A stretch of 64,000 nt of DNA, from assembly GCA_947685225.1 (NCBI GenBank), contig CANTUV010000014.1, positions 7,502,001-7,566,000 of the forward strand, written 5' to 3'. The notes beneath the pieces are model-generated. The model was not told where the DNA came from, searched no databases, and saw nothing but the letters and a program-made list of their open reading frames with translations. The translations under genes and the position numbers were made by a program. This DNA comes from Garcia nutans (taxonomy: Eukaryota; Streptophyta; Magnoliopsida; Malpighiales; Euphorbiaceae). Positions 1 to 10,617 of the stretch are shown here, piece after piece. The first letter of the stretch is position 1. Each line of letters starts with the position of its first letter.

Positions 1-404
1 TGTTGAAGCTGAAGATGATTTTGGAGTTTGTCGCCTTCCAGGGGATACACACTTTAAGTTTAGCGGAAGCACTACTAAAGGAATGCAATGTTCTCTTAAA
101 ATTGTTATGTTCCCCTGGAGACCACGACCCCTTATTTATAACTGATGATGATGATTTCTGTTTTGGTCATTCAACAAAACAGAAATTCTTATCGGTCTCT
201 ACACTTATAATCCTATTACAAGTAGGACACCTCAATAGTCAACAATCCTAATTTGATCACAACTTTAATTTGACTATATTAATTTGACTGCAATACACAT
301 TTAAATATATTAAATATATTTAGCCCACATTTAGGATTAATTTTAATCAATATAAAATTAATTCTAACAAAAGCCTTATTCAAATAAGGCTAGATTCTTC
401 TCTT
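1..404. other. AT-rich stretch with no supported gene
   Basis: The first 250 bases can be read for about 80 codons on the plus strand, but there is no ATG at the start and I recognise no family in any frame. It could be the tail of an exon that begins outside the window. The remainder up to 404 is AT-rich and probably contains the left end of the PIF/Harbinger element, but no clear terminal inverted repeat was found. Confidence 0.4.
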
Positions 405-861
405 TGTGTGATAAATTATGAGATAAGGGTCTTTTTAAAGACATTATCCATACTTCTTTAGAGGAACAAGTTGCTATATTTCTCATAATAGTTTCACAAA
501 ATATGAAACATTGCACAGTAAAATTCTTTGTTCATCGATCTATTGAGATTATATATAGGTATTTATATTTTAGTTTTATATATTTTCATATCACCTGAAG
601 ATGAATATCTGAAACAACTTGATTATATTGAAGTACTTTTGAAAATTGTGAACAATACTAGATATTTGAAAATAATTACCCAACTCAAAATATTCTTACT
701 GCATGTTCATTTAACTTAAAGTTTACTTATATTTTGACTGGATGGGAAGGATCAACATCTAATTATAGAATTATTAAGAATGCGTTAACTAGGGAAGATA
801 ATTTAAAAATCCTAGTAGGTGATTTTAGGCTTCCTTTTATAACACATTTATACTTTACATA

Positions 862-3200
862 TGTAAAATATATATATTTCGTATATGCAAAATATGCATA
901 CAGAATACAAATTTTTTTTATAAAATAATTTATTGGATTAAAGATAATTTATTAGGAAAATAAAAATAAATATAAATATAAGTAATTTAAATACTAAAAT
1001 AGCATTTATTAATGAAAATCTCAGAAAAAAAATTTATCAGAGTTTTGTCTGTATTTCGAATATTTCCAAAATCAAACAAATGCACAACATGTAAAAATTT
1101 ACACTCCCAATATGTATATGTATGCATTTTTCCAAATCTTCAATATTTTCCTCCCAATACATTCAACATTTCATATTCATTTATATATGTACATATATAA
1201 ATAAGTTTCCAATATTCACATTATATAAACCAAACGTTTAGTTTACAACATTAACATATATTAATATACTATATGAACACAGTGTGTTACAAAAGCAAAA
1301 TTATACATGATATGCTCGCAATGCTAGTCTTGTGGCAAAAATTAAGCTTCTTATACAAATATACTACGCTAGACCTGGTCAGGTCTAGCAAGGCACTCTG
1401 TATTAACTTTGTCACCTACGCGATAAATAAATTAAACTAAGCTAATAGCCTAGCGGTATATACTTTGAAACTAAAATAATTTAAGAATAATGCAATATGG
1501 ATTTCTTTAAAACATAACATGACTAATGCCTTTAAGTGCATAAATTTTCAAGAATTTTATTAAAATACAACAATCACATGTATTGAGCCCAGGTAACCTT
1601 ATATAATATTTAAATTTCAGAGATATTATTTTGCTCTATCGTGACACCTAGCGTCTAGCCCTAAAGGCAAATCATATAATATGTGACGCCTAGCGTCTAG
1701 CCCAAAGGCAAATTATATAATGGTATGCCGTATTCATATTACCAAGTACAAAACTCTGGAACATGATATTATATAAAGTAAACATACATTACATCATATT
1801 ATCACTTAACTTAGCCAGTTTCATCATTCCTCCATTTTCCAACACTTTTTCATCATAAACAACACATTCCTTGCCACTTTCATAATGTGAACACACTATA
1901 TGCATTTGATGACATAAAACGTCTTTTTCTTTCACAATCAAATTCAATAATGCCAATGACCATTTTAAAATGGCTTAACAATGCATATATTATGTATATC
2001 ACACATTTTAACACATAGTTATGCTCTTTACATGTAAATGCTCACATTAAAGTAGCATAACACCAACATTCACATACAATGTAGCATGCCAATCACATAC
2101 AATGTATCATGCCAATTCAATGCAATTTAATACTTAGTCACCAAAGTATGTACTAACCTCTAATTTACTAAATTTCAAGCTAATTTCTCCTTCCAACTCC
2201 ACCTTTCGCTTGTGTCATTCACCACTTCAATTTCACCACTTCATCTCACTTGGTTCTAAATCAAATTATAGATTAAAAAAAATCATTAGTAACATAATTC
2301 TACTTCAGCTAATCAAACTTAAAATTATCACATTTCTTTCCGAGTTTCAATATTTGCCCTAACCTTCTTCAATTTTAGGGTTTCATTCTAATCAATCCTA
2401 AACTAAGTTTTAAGCTCAATTTTATCATTAGAATCATATTCTAACACAATTTAATCTTTCAAACACTAATTACTTCATTTCTAACCAAATCACCATAAAA
2501 ACCCTAATTATCACACTACTTTCAAATTCCAACAAAACCAATCTTTTTAAATCTTCCAACCTTAGAATCTTTGCTTATGCATCAAAATAACACCATCTCA
2601 TACCATTTAAACAATTATCACACACTCTATCAAAAATCAAAATTTTACATAATCATATATCAAATAAAATCTATAAAAATCCCAAAGAATCCTTACCTCT
2701 AACTTGGAAATATTTCAAAATCACCCGTAATCTTTAAAATCTTGATGAAATTTTATGTATTTGGAAGAGTTAAAATCCCTATTTAATCACCATGAAATTC
2801 AACCAAAGAAAGATAGGAATAAAAAGAAGTGTTTTATTTTTTTTTTATCTTTCTTTCCTTAACCACATATATATATATATAAATAAATAAATAATTACTT
2901 AATTAATTAATTAATATTTAACTATTAATCTCTTCCACCAAAAAAATTAATTTTAATTTTCATTAATTTTATTATTATTTTTATCGTTTTACCCTTTTGA
3001 CTTTTACTATTTATTTATTTTGACTCTTTGTCTTTTTGTAAAAATGTGTATATTATATATATGTTAGGTATATATCATATATATACTATATATATATTGT
3101 GTATATATTAGGTATATACCTTATATATCCTTCATATAACACTCTATTTATCCTCCATAAATCTTGCTTAATTAATTCTAATGAGACTACGGATGTTACA
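862..3200 (-). mobile_element. Gypsy-type LTR inside the PIF transposase intron (left edge uncertain)
   Basis: The right edge is sharp: GGATGTTACA at 3191-3200, the complement of the TGTAACATCC start typical of large gypsy LTRs. The interior shares landmarks with the solo LTR at 43317-44404, such as the stretch 'tgtcacctacgcgataaa' near 1420 compared with 'tgtcacctgcgatataaa' near 43682, and a following AGCC/TAGCGGTAT block. The left edge is my best guess at TGTAAAATAT (862); no matching 5-bp target duplication was found. No ORF inside is convincing. Orientation is inferred from the start motif lying on the minus strand. Confidence 0.5.
1641..1722. repeat. 42-bp tandem duplication within the LTR
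   Basis: Two adjacent units begin with GTGAC(A/G)CCTAGCGTCTAGCC at 1641 and 1683 and each end near ATATAAT. They differ by a few bases only. Short internal duplications of this kind also occur in the related LTR at 36071-37787. Confidence 0.7.
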
Positions 3201-4053
3201 TCTTTGCTATTTCGCTTCTTAATTTTTTGTTTGATAGAAATATGACACAATTTAACAATTCTTTTGGATTTTAGGAAAATATTTCTTTGTAGATGTCGGA
3301 TTTATACTTAAGACTAGACTAATTACACCTTATTGAGGCATGTGATATCATTTGAAAGAGTACTCAACTCGTGGCCCTAAAAATGCCAAAGAATTATTTA
3401 ATTTATGACATGCGTCTTTGCGAAATGGAGTTGAAAGGGCTGTTGGAGTTTAAAAGAAAAGGTTTCCAATAATTGAAAGTTCAAATGAGAAGACATATCC
3501 ATTTAATGTTCAATGTGATAATGCTTTGGCGTGTGCTATTTTACATAATCTTTTGATGGGTATGGATCCTAATTAGCAGTTAATTGAGGAAGTAGATTCA
3601 GAGCTCTTAAATAGTGATGAAGTGCATTCTTATTTTGAATTTAGAGACAAAGATAACAAAGATGCTAGAAGAGGTACTTAGTTAAGGGATAAAATTATAA
3701 GTTCAATGTGGCATGATTATGCTTCAAGTCATAATGTGGCATGATTATATTTCAAGTCGTACTTGAATTTTTTTTTATTGCTTCATTTGAATAGTTTATC
3801 TTCCGTTATTTTTAATGTATTCATATTTAAGTAGTTAGTTAGATAAATAATGTATTTGATTTTGCACTTTTACATTCAATAACAATTAGAAGCTTTAGCT
3901 TGTTGAAATTATATTTATCTAATGTAAGAATTAGCTTTTTATCATTTCTTGTTCATTATAGCAAAAAAATTCTCTAAATAATTGGTGAACAAAGGCATAC
4001 AAATTTTCCCTTACTTGTTATAAGTTTTGTTCTTTTTGTTTATAATTTTAGAG

Positions 4054-5270
4054 ATGGCAAAAAAGTACACTTCAAATGGAGTTTAGAACAATAGAGATAA
4101 CGTTGAAAGGGAAAAGAGAGATATGCTTCGATGGGATGAAACTATGGATCAAGTTATAATAACTATTCTCTTAAATCAACAAAATATAGGCAAAAGAGTT
4201 GATGGAACTTTCACAACCCAAGCTTTAAGCCAAATGGTTTCAAAAGTTCATGAAACTATCGGAGTTGAACACAACCCAAGCTTTAAGCCAAATTGAACAA
4301 ATTAATAAAGAAAAGGTTAAGAGTAGAATAAGGTGGTTAAAGAGTAATTTCAATGAGTGTTATGGTCTTTTCAAGCACTCTAATGGTACTACGTGGAGCC
4401 CTATAACAAAAAGATTTGATGCAAAACCTGAAGTTTGGGGAGCATTAATACATGTTTTATCTCTATTTTTTATATGTTGAATGATTTATAGTTATTAAGA
4501 ATCATGCTCTTATCAAAATGACTTAATCTAATATAATTTTTTTATCTTTCAAATTATTTGATATAGGCAAATCCAAGTGCTAAGAAATAAATGTCAATTG
4601 AAATACAACATTATGATCAATTGATGCTGTTGTATGAAAAGGATAAATCAATTAGAGATGTAGCTGTAATTGCAAAGGAGAGATCACGTTGTTTGTCGAG
4701 TAATTGAGGTGAAATAATGAGGTTGGAACAAATATTAATCTTGATTCTATTGACAGTATTGACATTTTATTGTTAAAAAATATTATTTCTTTAGGAAATT
4801 GTGATACTACACATATTGGTACATGTCCTTTAACACCAAGTGAAGCTACTGCCAATGTCACCTCTGAATATAATTTAGTAACATCTTCACCAAAAAAGAG
4901 AAGAAAAAGTGTCATTTCAAAAGAGATTAGTAGCATTAAAGAAGCCATTGACAATATGGTTAAATTGCAAAAGGAAGGGAATGACATTTTCAATTAAAGG
5001 AATGAAATTGTCAAAAGCACATGCCAACATGTTTATTCGTAGCAAGAAGTTATGTGGATTTAGTGAAAATTGGTCTTGATGTGCACCTTTGCTACAAAGC
5101 ATATGATTTGATCACTGCAGATATCACTAGAGTGAGGAATTTTTTTTGTTGTTCGGATCATAAGCATAATTAGTACTCATCACACTTAATGCATGAGGCT
5201 AAAGGTTCTCAAATAGATATCAATTAAGAAAATGCAAGATATCCACTTTTTATTTATTATATTTGAAATT
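4054..5270 (+). pseudogene. Myb/SANT-like protein of the PIF/Harbinger element, broken
   Basis: Starts near ATGGCAAAAAAG (4054). Recognisable pieces in order: WDETMDQVIITILLNQQ and GKRVDGTFTTQALSQMV (Myb/SANT-like domain), FNECYGLFKHSNG and ITKRFDAKPEVWGALI (4350-4450), an intron ending with AG at 4566, then ANPSAKK and IEIQHYDQLMLLYEKD. The C-terminal part has SPKKRRKS (about 4890), an IKEAIDNMVKLQKEGNDIF helix and a final DLVKIGLDVHLCYKAYDL stretch up to about 5270. Such proteins form the ORF1 of plant PIF elements and also gave rise to domesticated nuclear proteins. Here a short direct repeat of 'cacaacccaagctttaagcc' (4212, 4270), several stops and frame changes destroy the frame. It is a remnant, not a domesticated gene. 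Confidence 0.75.
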
Positions 5271-5694
5271 AGATTTTATGGATTATGGTAATAGTGATGT
5301 TATTGAATATGGATTTAATTAACCTCGGATTTGTTTGATTATTGGATTTAGATTTAGATTATAAATTTTTCATTGCAAGTCATGTATATTGCATATTTAA
5401 TATTTTTAGTTATTTCGAGTAGAAAACATCCTTAAGTTTTCTTCTACATTTGTTTACAGATTTTATGACATGATTAATATGCATATAATGATACGTGTGG
5501 TTGAATGATGTGACCAAGTTGTAAGTTGGACTCTTTTTCAATGAAGTAGTGCACTAAAGTTTGTGCATTTTGTCCTGATGCCTAAAATTTTTAAGGAATT
5601 TCTTTTTATTGTTTTGACAGGGAAATATGCCAACATATCATTTAGCTTCTTATAGTCTTTAGCATACTAGTGAACTCAATATTGGATTAATTAA
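5271..5694. other. AT-rich spacer
   Basis: No ORF, repeat or RNA gene recognised. It may include the right end of the PIF/Harbinger element. Confidence 0.4.
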
Positions 5695-6139
5695 GGAATA
5701 ACGTATTTTTTGGCCCCTAAATTTTATGTGTTTTGTGCATTGACCCTTGAACTTTTATTTGATGACATTAAGCTCTTAACTAAATGGGTTGGTGACATTG
5801 AACCCCTTTATGAAAGTAGTTAAATGCATGATTTTTATGCGCTGTTAATTGAGAGAATCAATGTCACTAAATAAAATTTCATTTGCTTAATATGCAAAAC
5901 ACATAAAGTTCAAGGGCCAAGAAATGCATTATTCCTTTATTTTTTTTAATCAAAATGCACCGTTTTGCTCTAGCAGCTACGCATTTTAACGGCAATTGAA
6001 AATACGCATTTAATTTTTGTTAAAAAAAGGCTCAATGTTACCAACTCGTATAGTTGAAGTACTCAATGTTACCAAATAAAAGTTCAAGGTCTTAATGCGC
6101 AAAACATTTAAAGTTCAAGGGTAAAAAAATACATTTTTC
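5695..6139. mobile_element. Mutator-type MITE, 445 bp, perfect 9-bp target duplication
   Basis: The element is flanked by ATTAATTAA at 5686-5694 and 6140-6148, a perfect 9-bp duplication as made by Mutator-like transposases. Its ends form imperfect inverted repeats of about 105 bp: the left begins GGAATAACGTATTTTTTGG and continues with TTGAACTTTTATTTGATGACATT; the right, read backwards, has the same order of blocks. A further inverted copy of the terminal sequence lies inside at about 5860-5937, so the element is itself rearranged. The terminal sequence is related to that of the larger element at 6320-8521, which suggests one family. It has no coding capacity. Confidence 0.85.
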
Positions 6140-6659
6140 ATTAATTAATTCCATTCATTATTCTTTCCAATTATAATGTAATTGTTAGTAAGAATATAAA
6201 TTATACAAACATATTGAAGCATGTTTGGTTTTTGGGCCCTCATTTTTATATTTTAGCAGTAAAAGCAATGATATTTGCATTACTATTCATTTGGAAAATC
6301 TCAACATATGTTAATAAAAGGAAAAACATATGGCCCTTAAACTTTACGTTATTTGGGCATTAGACCCCCTGAACTTTTATTTAGTGATATTGAGCTCCTC
6401 AACTATACGAGATGGTGAAATTTAGCCATTTTTTTTACAAGAGTCAAACAAATGTGTATAAAACTTCATTAAAATCGCATGACGGATTAATAATGCCAAG
6501 TAGATGCCATGCAATGAAAACAAATCATTTCATGTGTCTTACTTTGAAATAGTTGGAACTTGGTATGTATGTAATTTAATCTCAAATGTATTACTTTACA
6601 AGCATTTACACTAAAATTCAAATTATATGCTTCCATTACTATTGTATGCAATTTATCTT

Positions 6660-6830
6660 TGCAGTCAGGCATTCAAAGGCCAAGATTTTGTTATGGAGGA
6701 AGAAGCAGTGCTCAAGCTACCCCATCACAACAACAGATCACTCAGACAACCAAAGATAATTAATCAAAACCTAAACGGAAGATTTAGATCAAGTGTTAGT
6801 GTTCATTGCTATAATATCTTTTAAGAATAT
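6660..6830 (+). pseudogene. Possible C-terminal tail of a MULE transposase
   Basis: A Gln/Thr/Ser-rich stretch (SSAQATPSQQQITQTTKDN) followed by a Lys-rich tail with stops lies between an AG acceptor-like site and a GT-like site. Low-complexity tails like this follow the zinc knuckle of many plant MULE transposases, and the location inside MULE-1 fits. No zinc finger or catalytic motif is present, so this is only a suggestion. Confidence 0.25.
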
Positions 6831-7479
6831 TATGACTTTTTTTTTTGATAGTAGAATATTTTATACTATATTTTGTTGCTGCAGTATTTTGGTAGCATTA
6901 CAAGGATGTTATGATTGGTTTTGTTAACATATTAATGATGATTGACTTGTTTATAATGAATCTTTTATATGGAGAATTTTTGTGCTGAGTTTTGAATGAT
7001 GCACAAACTTGGATTATTTTGGTACACTAGAACACAATGGCAGGTCTTGATAAATTAGGTATTTTCTGATGGTTTTGATAAAAACTGCAAATGGTTATGG
7101 TCAAGTGCAGTTTTGATGTCATTAACAAACAAAATCAATTTAAATTTGTAAATTGTTCCATTTTGCTTGTAGTTTACAAATAGCTTGAGATAGAAAGAAA
7201 TAAATAATTGCACTTAAGAAATTAATAAACTAAACTTAAGAAATTAATTGAATTTAACAAGTGAATATCCAGCTACAGTTGCACTTTTCATTCAGTACAA
7301 AATAACATACAAGAATAATAGTCTAAACCAATAAGAGTTTGTTTTCAGCTGTGTTTTCTAACACATTCCTAGCTAACATAAAAGGAAGCTATAAATTAAT
7401 CGCAAATTACCAAAAGCTACTTTAAAATACCTAAGACCTCAACCATGTAAACAACACAAGGTCACCAAAAGAAGCCAAT

Positions 7480-8150
7480 GCCAGCATCTTATATGATGTG
7501 CACCTAACTTCCATTTCTTATAGCTTATCTTTAAGTTAAACAATTTCATCCCTTAAGCCTTGTTCAAACTCTCCCCTTGTATGAACTATGGCATGTGCAT
7601 ATGGAACATCATTACTTTTAATCATCAACTCCTTAATTATGCCTCATATATCATTCAACAATAGATTTACATCCTCCGACCATTTATCATTTAGCCACTT
7701 GAAATAATTACAAATTGAACCCTAAATTATTCAAAAATTCAAATAATGATTTTCAAGAAATAACAATCTAACGATTCAACTTCATATACATCAAATTACA
7801 ACAAATACACCAATCTAAAGATTAAACTCAATGAGTCTAATTGCAAATTAACAACAATCAATGAATTCAAAATTACACGTCAATAATTATGCACCTTTGT
7901 ATTTAACTTATCTTTTTGAAGGAGCAATCCCAAAAACGTCTATTTGGGTTTCTCATTGTCCAAGGCATCCTTATAACTGGTGCCCTAACACACTTGCATA
8001 ACTCATTTGAATAGGCGAACACAAATCTTTGAGGTAGACTTCACATCGATGATGTGTTATCTTATAATAATCGTTCGTTTCTTATCTTTATCTGATGAGC
8101 CAAAGCCGACCCATTGTCTTCTCCTTCACTTGACATTGTCACTCTCAGTT
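7480..8150 (-). pseudogene. GRF-type zinc-finger protein fragment inside MULE-1
   Basis: Reading the minus strand, a start (MSSEGEDNGSALAHQ) near 8136 is followed by LCKCVRAPVIRMPWT.NPNRRFWDC at 8050-7910, then after an intron-like gap by ICNYFKWLNDKW at about 7700 and a helical tail (WSEDVNLLLND, HTRGEFEQGLRDEIV) to about 7500. The order C.C...RR(F/Y)...C...C.YF.W is the GRF zinc finger, a short single-stranded nucleic-acid-binding fold found in topoisomerase 3, APE2/NEIL3 proteins and many plant proteins linked to transposons. Stops occur (after NDI and in the middle of the first exon). The domain is captured or carried by the element; whether it ever served transposition is unknown. Confidence 0.6.
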
Positions 8151-8739
8151 CAATCTCAAGTGGGTGGTTGCTTCTTCGTTCGATCTCAGGTTTGTCTTCT
8201 ACAAAGGCATATTAAGGATTCAAAATGAGGATTTGGGAATTTTATTTTTCTTTAACAAAACTTAACATTTTGATACAAAAATGTAAAAAACTAACCATCT
8301 TAATGTAATATTGAAACTATTCATTTTGATTGCGTAGTATCTATGCGGCATTATTAATCATTTATGTCATTTTAATAAAGTTTAAAACACACATGTTTAA
8401 TTTCTTTAAAAATGAGAGCTCGATTTTACTATTTAGTATAGTTGAAGGGTTCAATATCACTAAATAAAAATTTAGTGATCTAATCCTTAAATCAAGTGTG
8501 GGGCTAAAAAATATATTTTTTTGAATAAAAAAACGACAAAATAAAATTATAAAAATATATTTTTAAAATTTATTTATTTATTTAAACTATGAAGAAAAAA
8601 CACTCTTTATCTCGTTATTTAATATCAAACACATTGAAGTAAATTAAAATTTTTTTCTATCTATTTTCCTCCTTCGTTAAAGTAAATTCAATTTCTCTCA
8701 AAGTGTGTAACTTTTCAGAATATTTCATATTTCATAAAC

Positions 8740-9252
8740 TATGACCATATGTATATATATGTGCGCTCAGAAGCTTTATATATATGTGCGCTCAAAGAGC
8801 TTCATAACGGCTTTCTCTCTCTCCTCGTCTACCTTTCCCTCCTCAGATCAAATTCCATCATCACTTAGTGAATAACCCATGATTGATTGAGCAGGCTGGA
8901 GTTAGAGTTGATTATCAGAATTTTGAAACAGAGTACAGACATTGGAAAGGTGGGTTTTTTCTCTTTTATGCGAATTATATGTGCAACAATTTTAATTTTA
9001 TGTTAATTAAATTGAAGTAAATTTGATGATTGAAAGTGCTAATCATTGTAATTCTTGTTGAACACTACATGTTTGTTGATTTGCCTCAGCGAAACTTCTC
9101 TTTACGTTCATTAAGAATTTCATCATATAATAATGTCTTAGTTCAAAGTTGGCACTTTAGCTATTAGGTTGCTTGTTTGATTTCTTTTTAGGCTTTTTCT
9201 TCAGTGACCTTAATTGGCGTAATACACATTGCAGCTTGTAATGATTATATGA
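8740..9252 (+). promoter_or_regulatory. Putative promoter, 5' UTR and leader intron of the first PPR gene
   Basis: TATATATA-rich sequence at 8752-8783, in which 'atatatatgtgcgctcaa' occurs as a direct repeat, is followed by a CT-rich stretch (about 8812-8845) of the kind common in plant 5' leaders. A probable leader intron runs from GT at 8950 to AG at 9234, placing the coding start at 9253 in the second exon. All of this is inferred from sequence pattern. Confidence 0.45.
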
Positions 9253-10112
9253 ATGGCAATAATTTCAACCAGAAAGTTTCTGTTGAATGGGCACATCATC
9301 AAGACCTATTTGCATGAATTTTTCGTCTGTTCTGCTATAGGGAAGACTGCCTTATTTTCGTATCATGCTAGTGACTTTCTAGTTGAGAAAAGTTTAAGAA
9401 GGTTTCAAGACTTAGATGGGGTCCGTAAACAGTATCAATTAATGAATTTCCAACCTTTTTCTACTAGTACTCGGTCTGAAAGGATAAATTGGGAATGCTC
9501 CACTTGTGCTGTTCTTCTGGGAAAGCTTGAAGTTGCTTTGGACGATAATCGAGTAAATGAAGCATGGATAACTTTTAATGACTTCAAAAGATTGTATGGT
9601 TTTCCTACAGATTCTTTAGTGATTAGGTTGATTACTGAACTGTCCTACTCATCTGACCCTCAACTGCTACAAAAAGCACGCAATTTAGTCCACCAAATTT
9701 TGAAAGAAAAATCATAATTACTTAAGACTGAAATCCTAACAAAGCTTTCACTCTCCTTAGCAAGAGCACAGATGCCTATTCATGTCTCTATGATCCTAAA
9801 AGTGATGCTAGAGTAACTGAATATGCCCCCAATAAGTGTAATGCAATTGGTTGTGTTGCATATGGTGAAGACAGAGATTGGGACATACCTCGCGTCCAAT
9901 ATCTTGATTCAAATTTGCGATTATTTTCTGCGTTTAACGGATAATAGAATTGATTATGCAAAGGTGATAGAACCCAATACATTGATCTTTAACCTTGTCC
10001 TGGATGCTTGTGTGAGGTTTAAGTCATCTCTAAAAGGCCAAGAAATATTGGAATGGATGTCAAAAACTAATGTCGTTGCTGATGCACACTCGATTGTCAT
10101 TATTGCCCAGAT

Positions 10113-10617
10113 CAGGGGCGGAACTATTATGGGATCGTGTGGGGTCACATGACCCCCCTTCACAGGCAGCCAGAAGGGGAGGTGCCGGTGGAGGCGTGGA
10201 GATCGAGCTAAACTCAGCCCCCGTTGAAAGGGGCTGAGTTGCAGAAGGGGGTTGAGTGTTTGCAGCGAGGGGTAGACGAATCCCTCGCTGCAAATACTTT
10301 TAATTTTTTTTATAAATTAGTCTCTGGCGAAACGGTGTCGTTTCACCATGGACTAATTTTTTTTTATAAAATGACCCCTGGCGAAACAGCTCCGTTTCGC
10401 CAGGGGTAAATTTAAAAAAAAAAAAAAACTGGCCAAGCGAAACGGTTGGGCCGGTTCAAAAATAAATAAGGGGCTGCGTTTTTCCTCTTCCCCTCTCCTT
10501 CTTCCCTCTCCCCCTTCCCTCCCCAAGCCAAGCCAGCAGCAGGCAGCCTCACCACCGGTCACCGCTCGGAGCAGCCGCCGATCTGACCCCCTCAGTAAAT
10601 TCCTGGTTCCGCCACTG
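10113..10617. mobile_element. hAT-like non-autonomous element inside the PPR gene, 505 bp
   Basis: Ends are CAGGGGCGGAAC and GTTCCGCCACTG, an inverted pair with one mismatch. It is flanked by GCCCAGAT (10105-10112) and ACCCAGAT (10618-10625), an 8-bp duplication with one difference, as expected for hAT transposases. The interior is clearly more GC-rich than its surroundings and contains several hairpins, including a perfect 14-bp stem at 10374-10407 and a palindrome GGGGTCACATGACCCC near 10138. There is no ORF. Superfamily is inferred from the 8-bp duplication and CA(G)-type ends. Confidence 0.8.
10374..10407. repeat. Perfect 14-bp inverted repeat with 6-nt loop
   Basis: ACCCCTGGCGAAAC (10374-10387) pairs with GTTTCGCCAGGGGT (10394-10407) around AGCTCC. 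Two weaker copies of the GCGAAACGG unit lie nearby at about 10327 and 10436. The hairpin is internal to the hAT-like insertion. Confidence 0.85.

Larger units (their letters stand above)
405..3690 (+). pseudogene. PIF/Harbinger transposase (DDE_4 family), two exons, broken
   Basis: The first exon part (405-807) shows a helix-turn-helix-like stretch around SLEEQVAIF, then YPTQNILTACSFNLKF, ILTGWEGS and IIKNALTRED, all typical of plant PIF transposases. After an intron the second part (3274-3690) resumes with GKYFFVDVGF, LITPY, YHLKEYSTRGP, NAKELFNL, HASLRN and ALACAILHNLLMG. Donor (GTGATT at 808) and acceptor (TTTTAG at 3273) join the parts in frame at a Val-Gly codon pair. The segment that should hold the first catalytic Asp motif (GA.DGTH) is missing between about 550 and 640, and there are several in-frame stops, so no active enzyme can be made. 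The intron is enlarged by an LTR ending at 3200. Family assignment is firm from motif order; activity is ruled out. Confidence 0.75.
405..5270 (+). mobile_element. Decayed PIF/Harbinger-like DNA transposon
   Basis: Two hallmarks of plant PIF/Harbinger elements lie in tandem on the plus strand: a DDE_4-type transposase (405-807 and 3274-3690) and a downstream Myb/SANT-like ORF (4054-5270). The second protein type works with the transposase in DNA binding in this superfamily. Both ORFs carry many stops and frameshifts. An LTR of about 2.3 kb lies in the transposase intron. Terminal repeats and a TTA/TAA target duplication could not be located, so the outer limits are those of the recognisable coding sequence. 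Confidence 0.75.
6320..8521. mobile_element. MULE-1: Mutator-like element with ~190-bp TIRs and GRF zinc-finger fragment
   Basis: The left end (about 6320-6510) and right end (about 8325-8521) are imperfect inverted copies over roughly 190 bp, with shared blocks such as TTTTATTTAGTGATATTGA near the tips and GATTAATAATGCC at the inner edge. A probable 9-bp target duplication is TTAATAAAA (6311-6319) versus TGAATAAAA (8522-8530), 8 of 9 matching. Inside are a possible transposase tail on the plus strand (6660-6830) and a GRF zinc-finger fragment on the minus strand (7480-8150). It is either a deleted autonomous MULE or a Pack-MULE that captured a gene piece. Confidence 0.8.

Noticed and set aside
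3..251. 82-codon plus-strand frame at the window edge
   Set aside because: No ATG, no recognised family, and alternative frames read equally plausibly; could be an exon end but unsupported.
1012..1200. Small ORF in AT-rich LTR
   Set aside because: Low-complexity translation, inside an LTR, no similarity recognised.
4652..4993. 113-codon minus-strand ORF
   Set aside because: Antisense shadow of the Myb/SANT-like protein, whose sense reading has clear family motifs.
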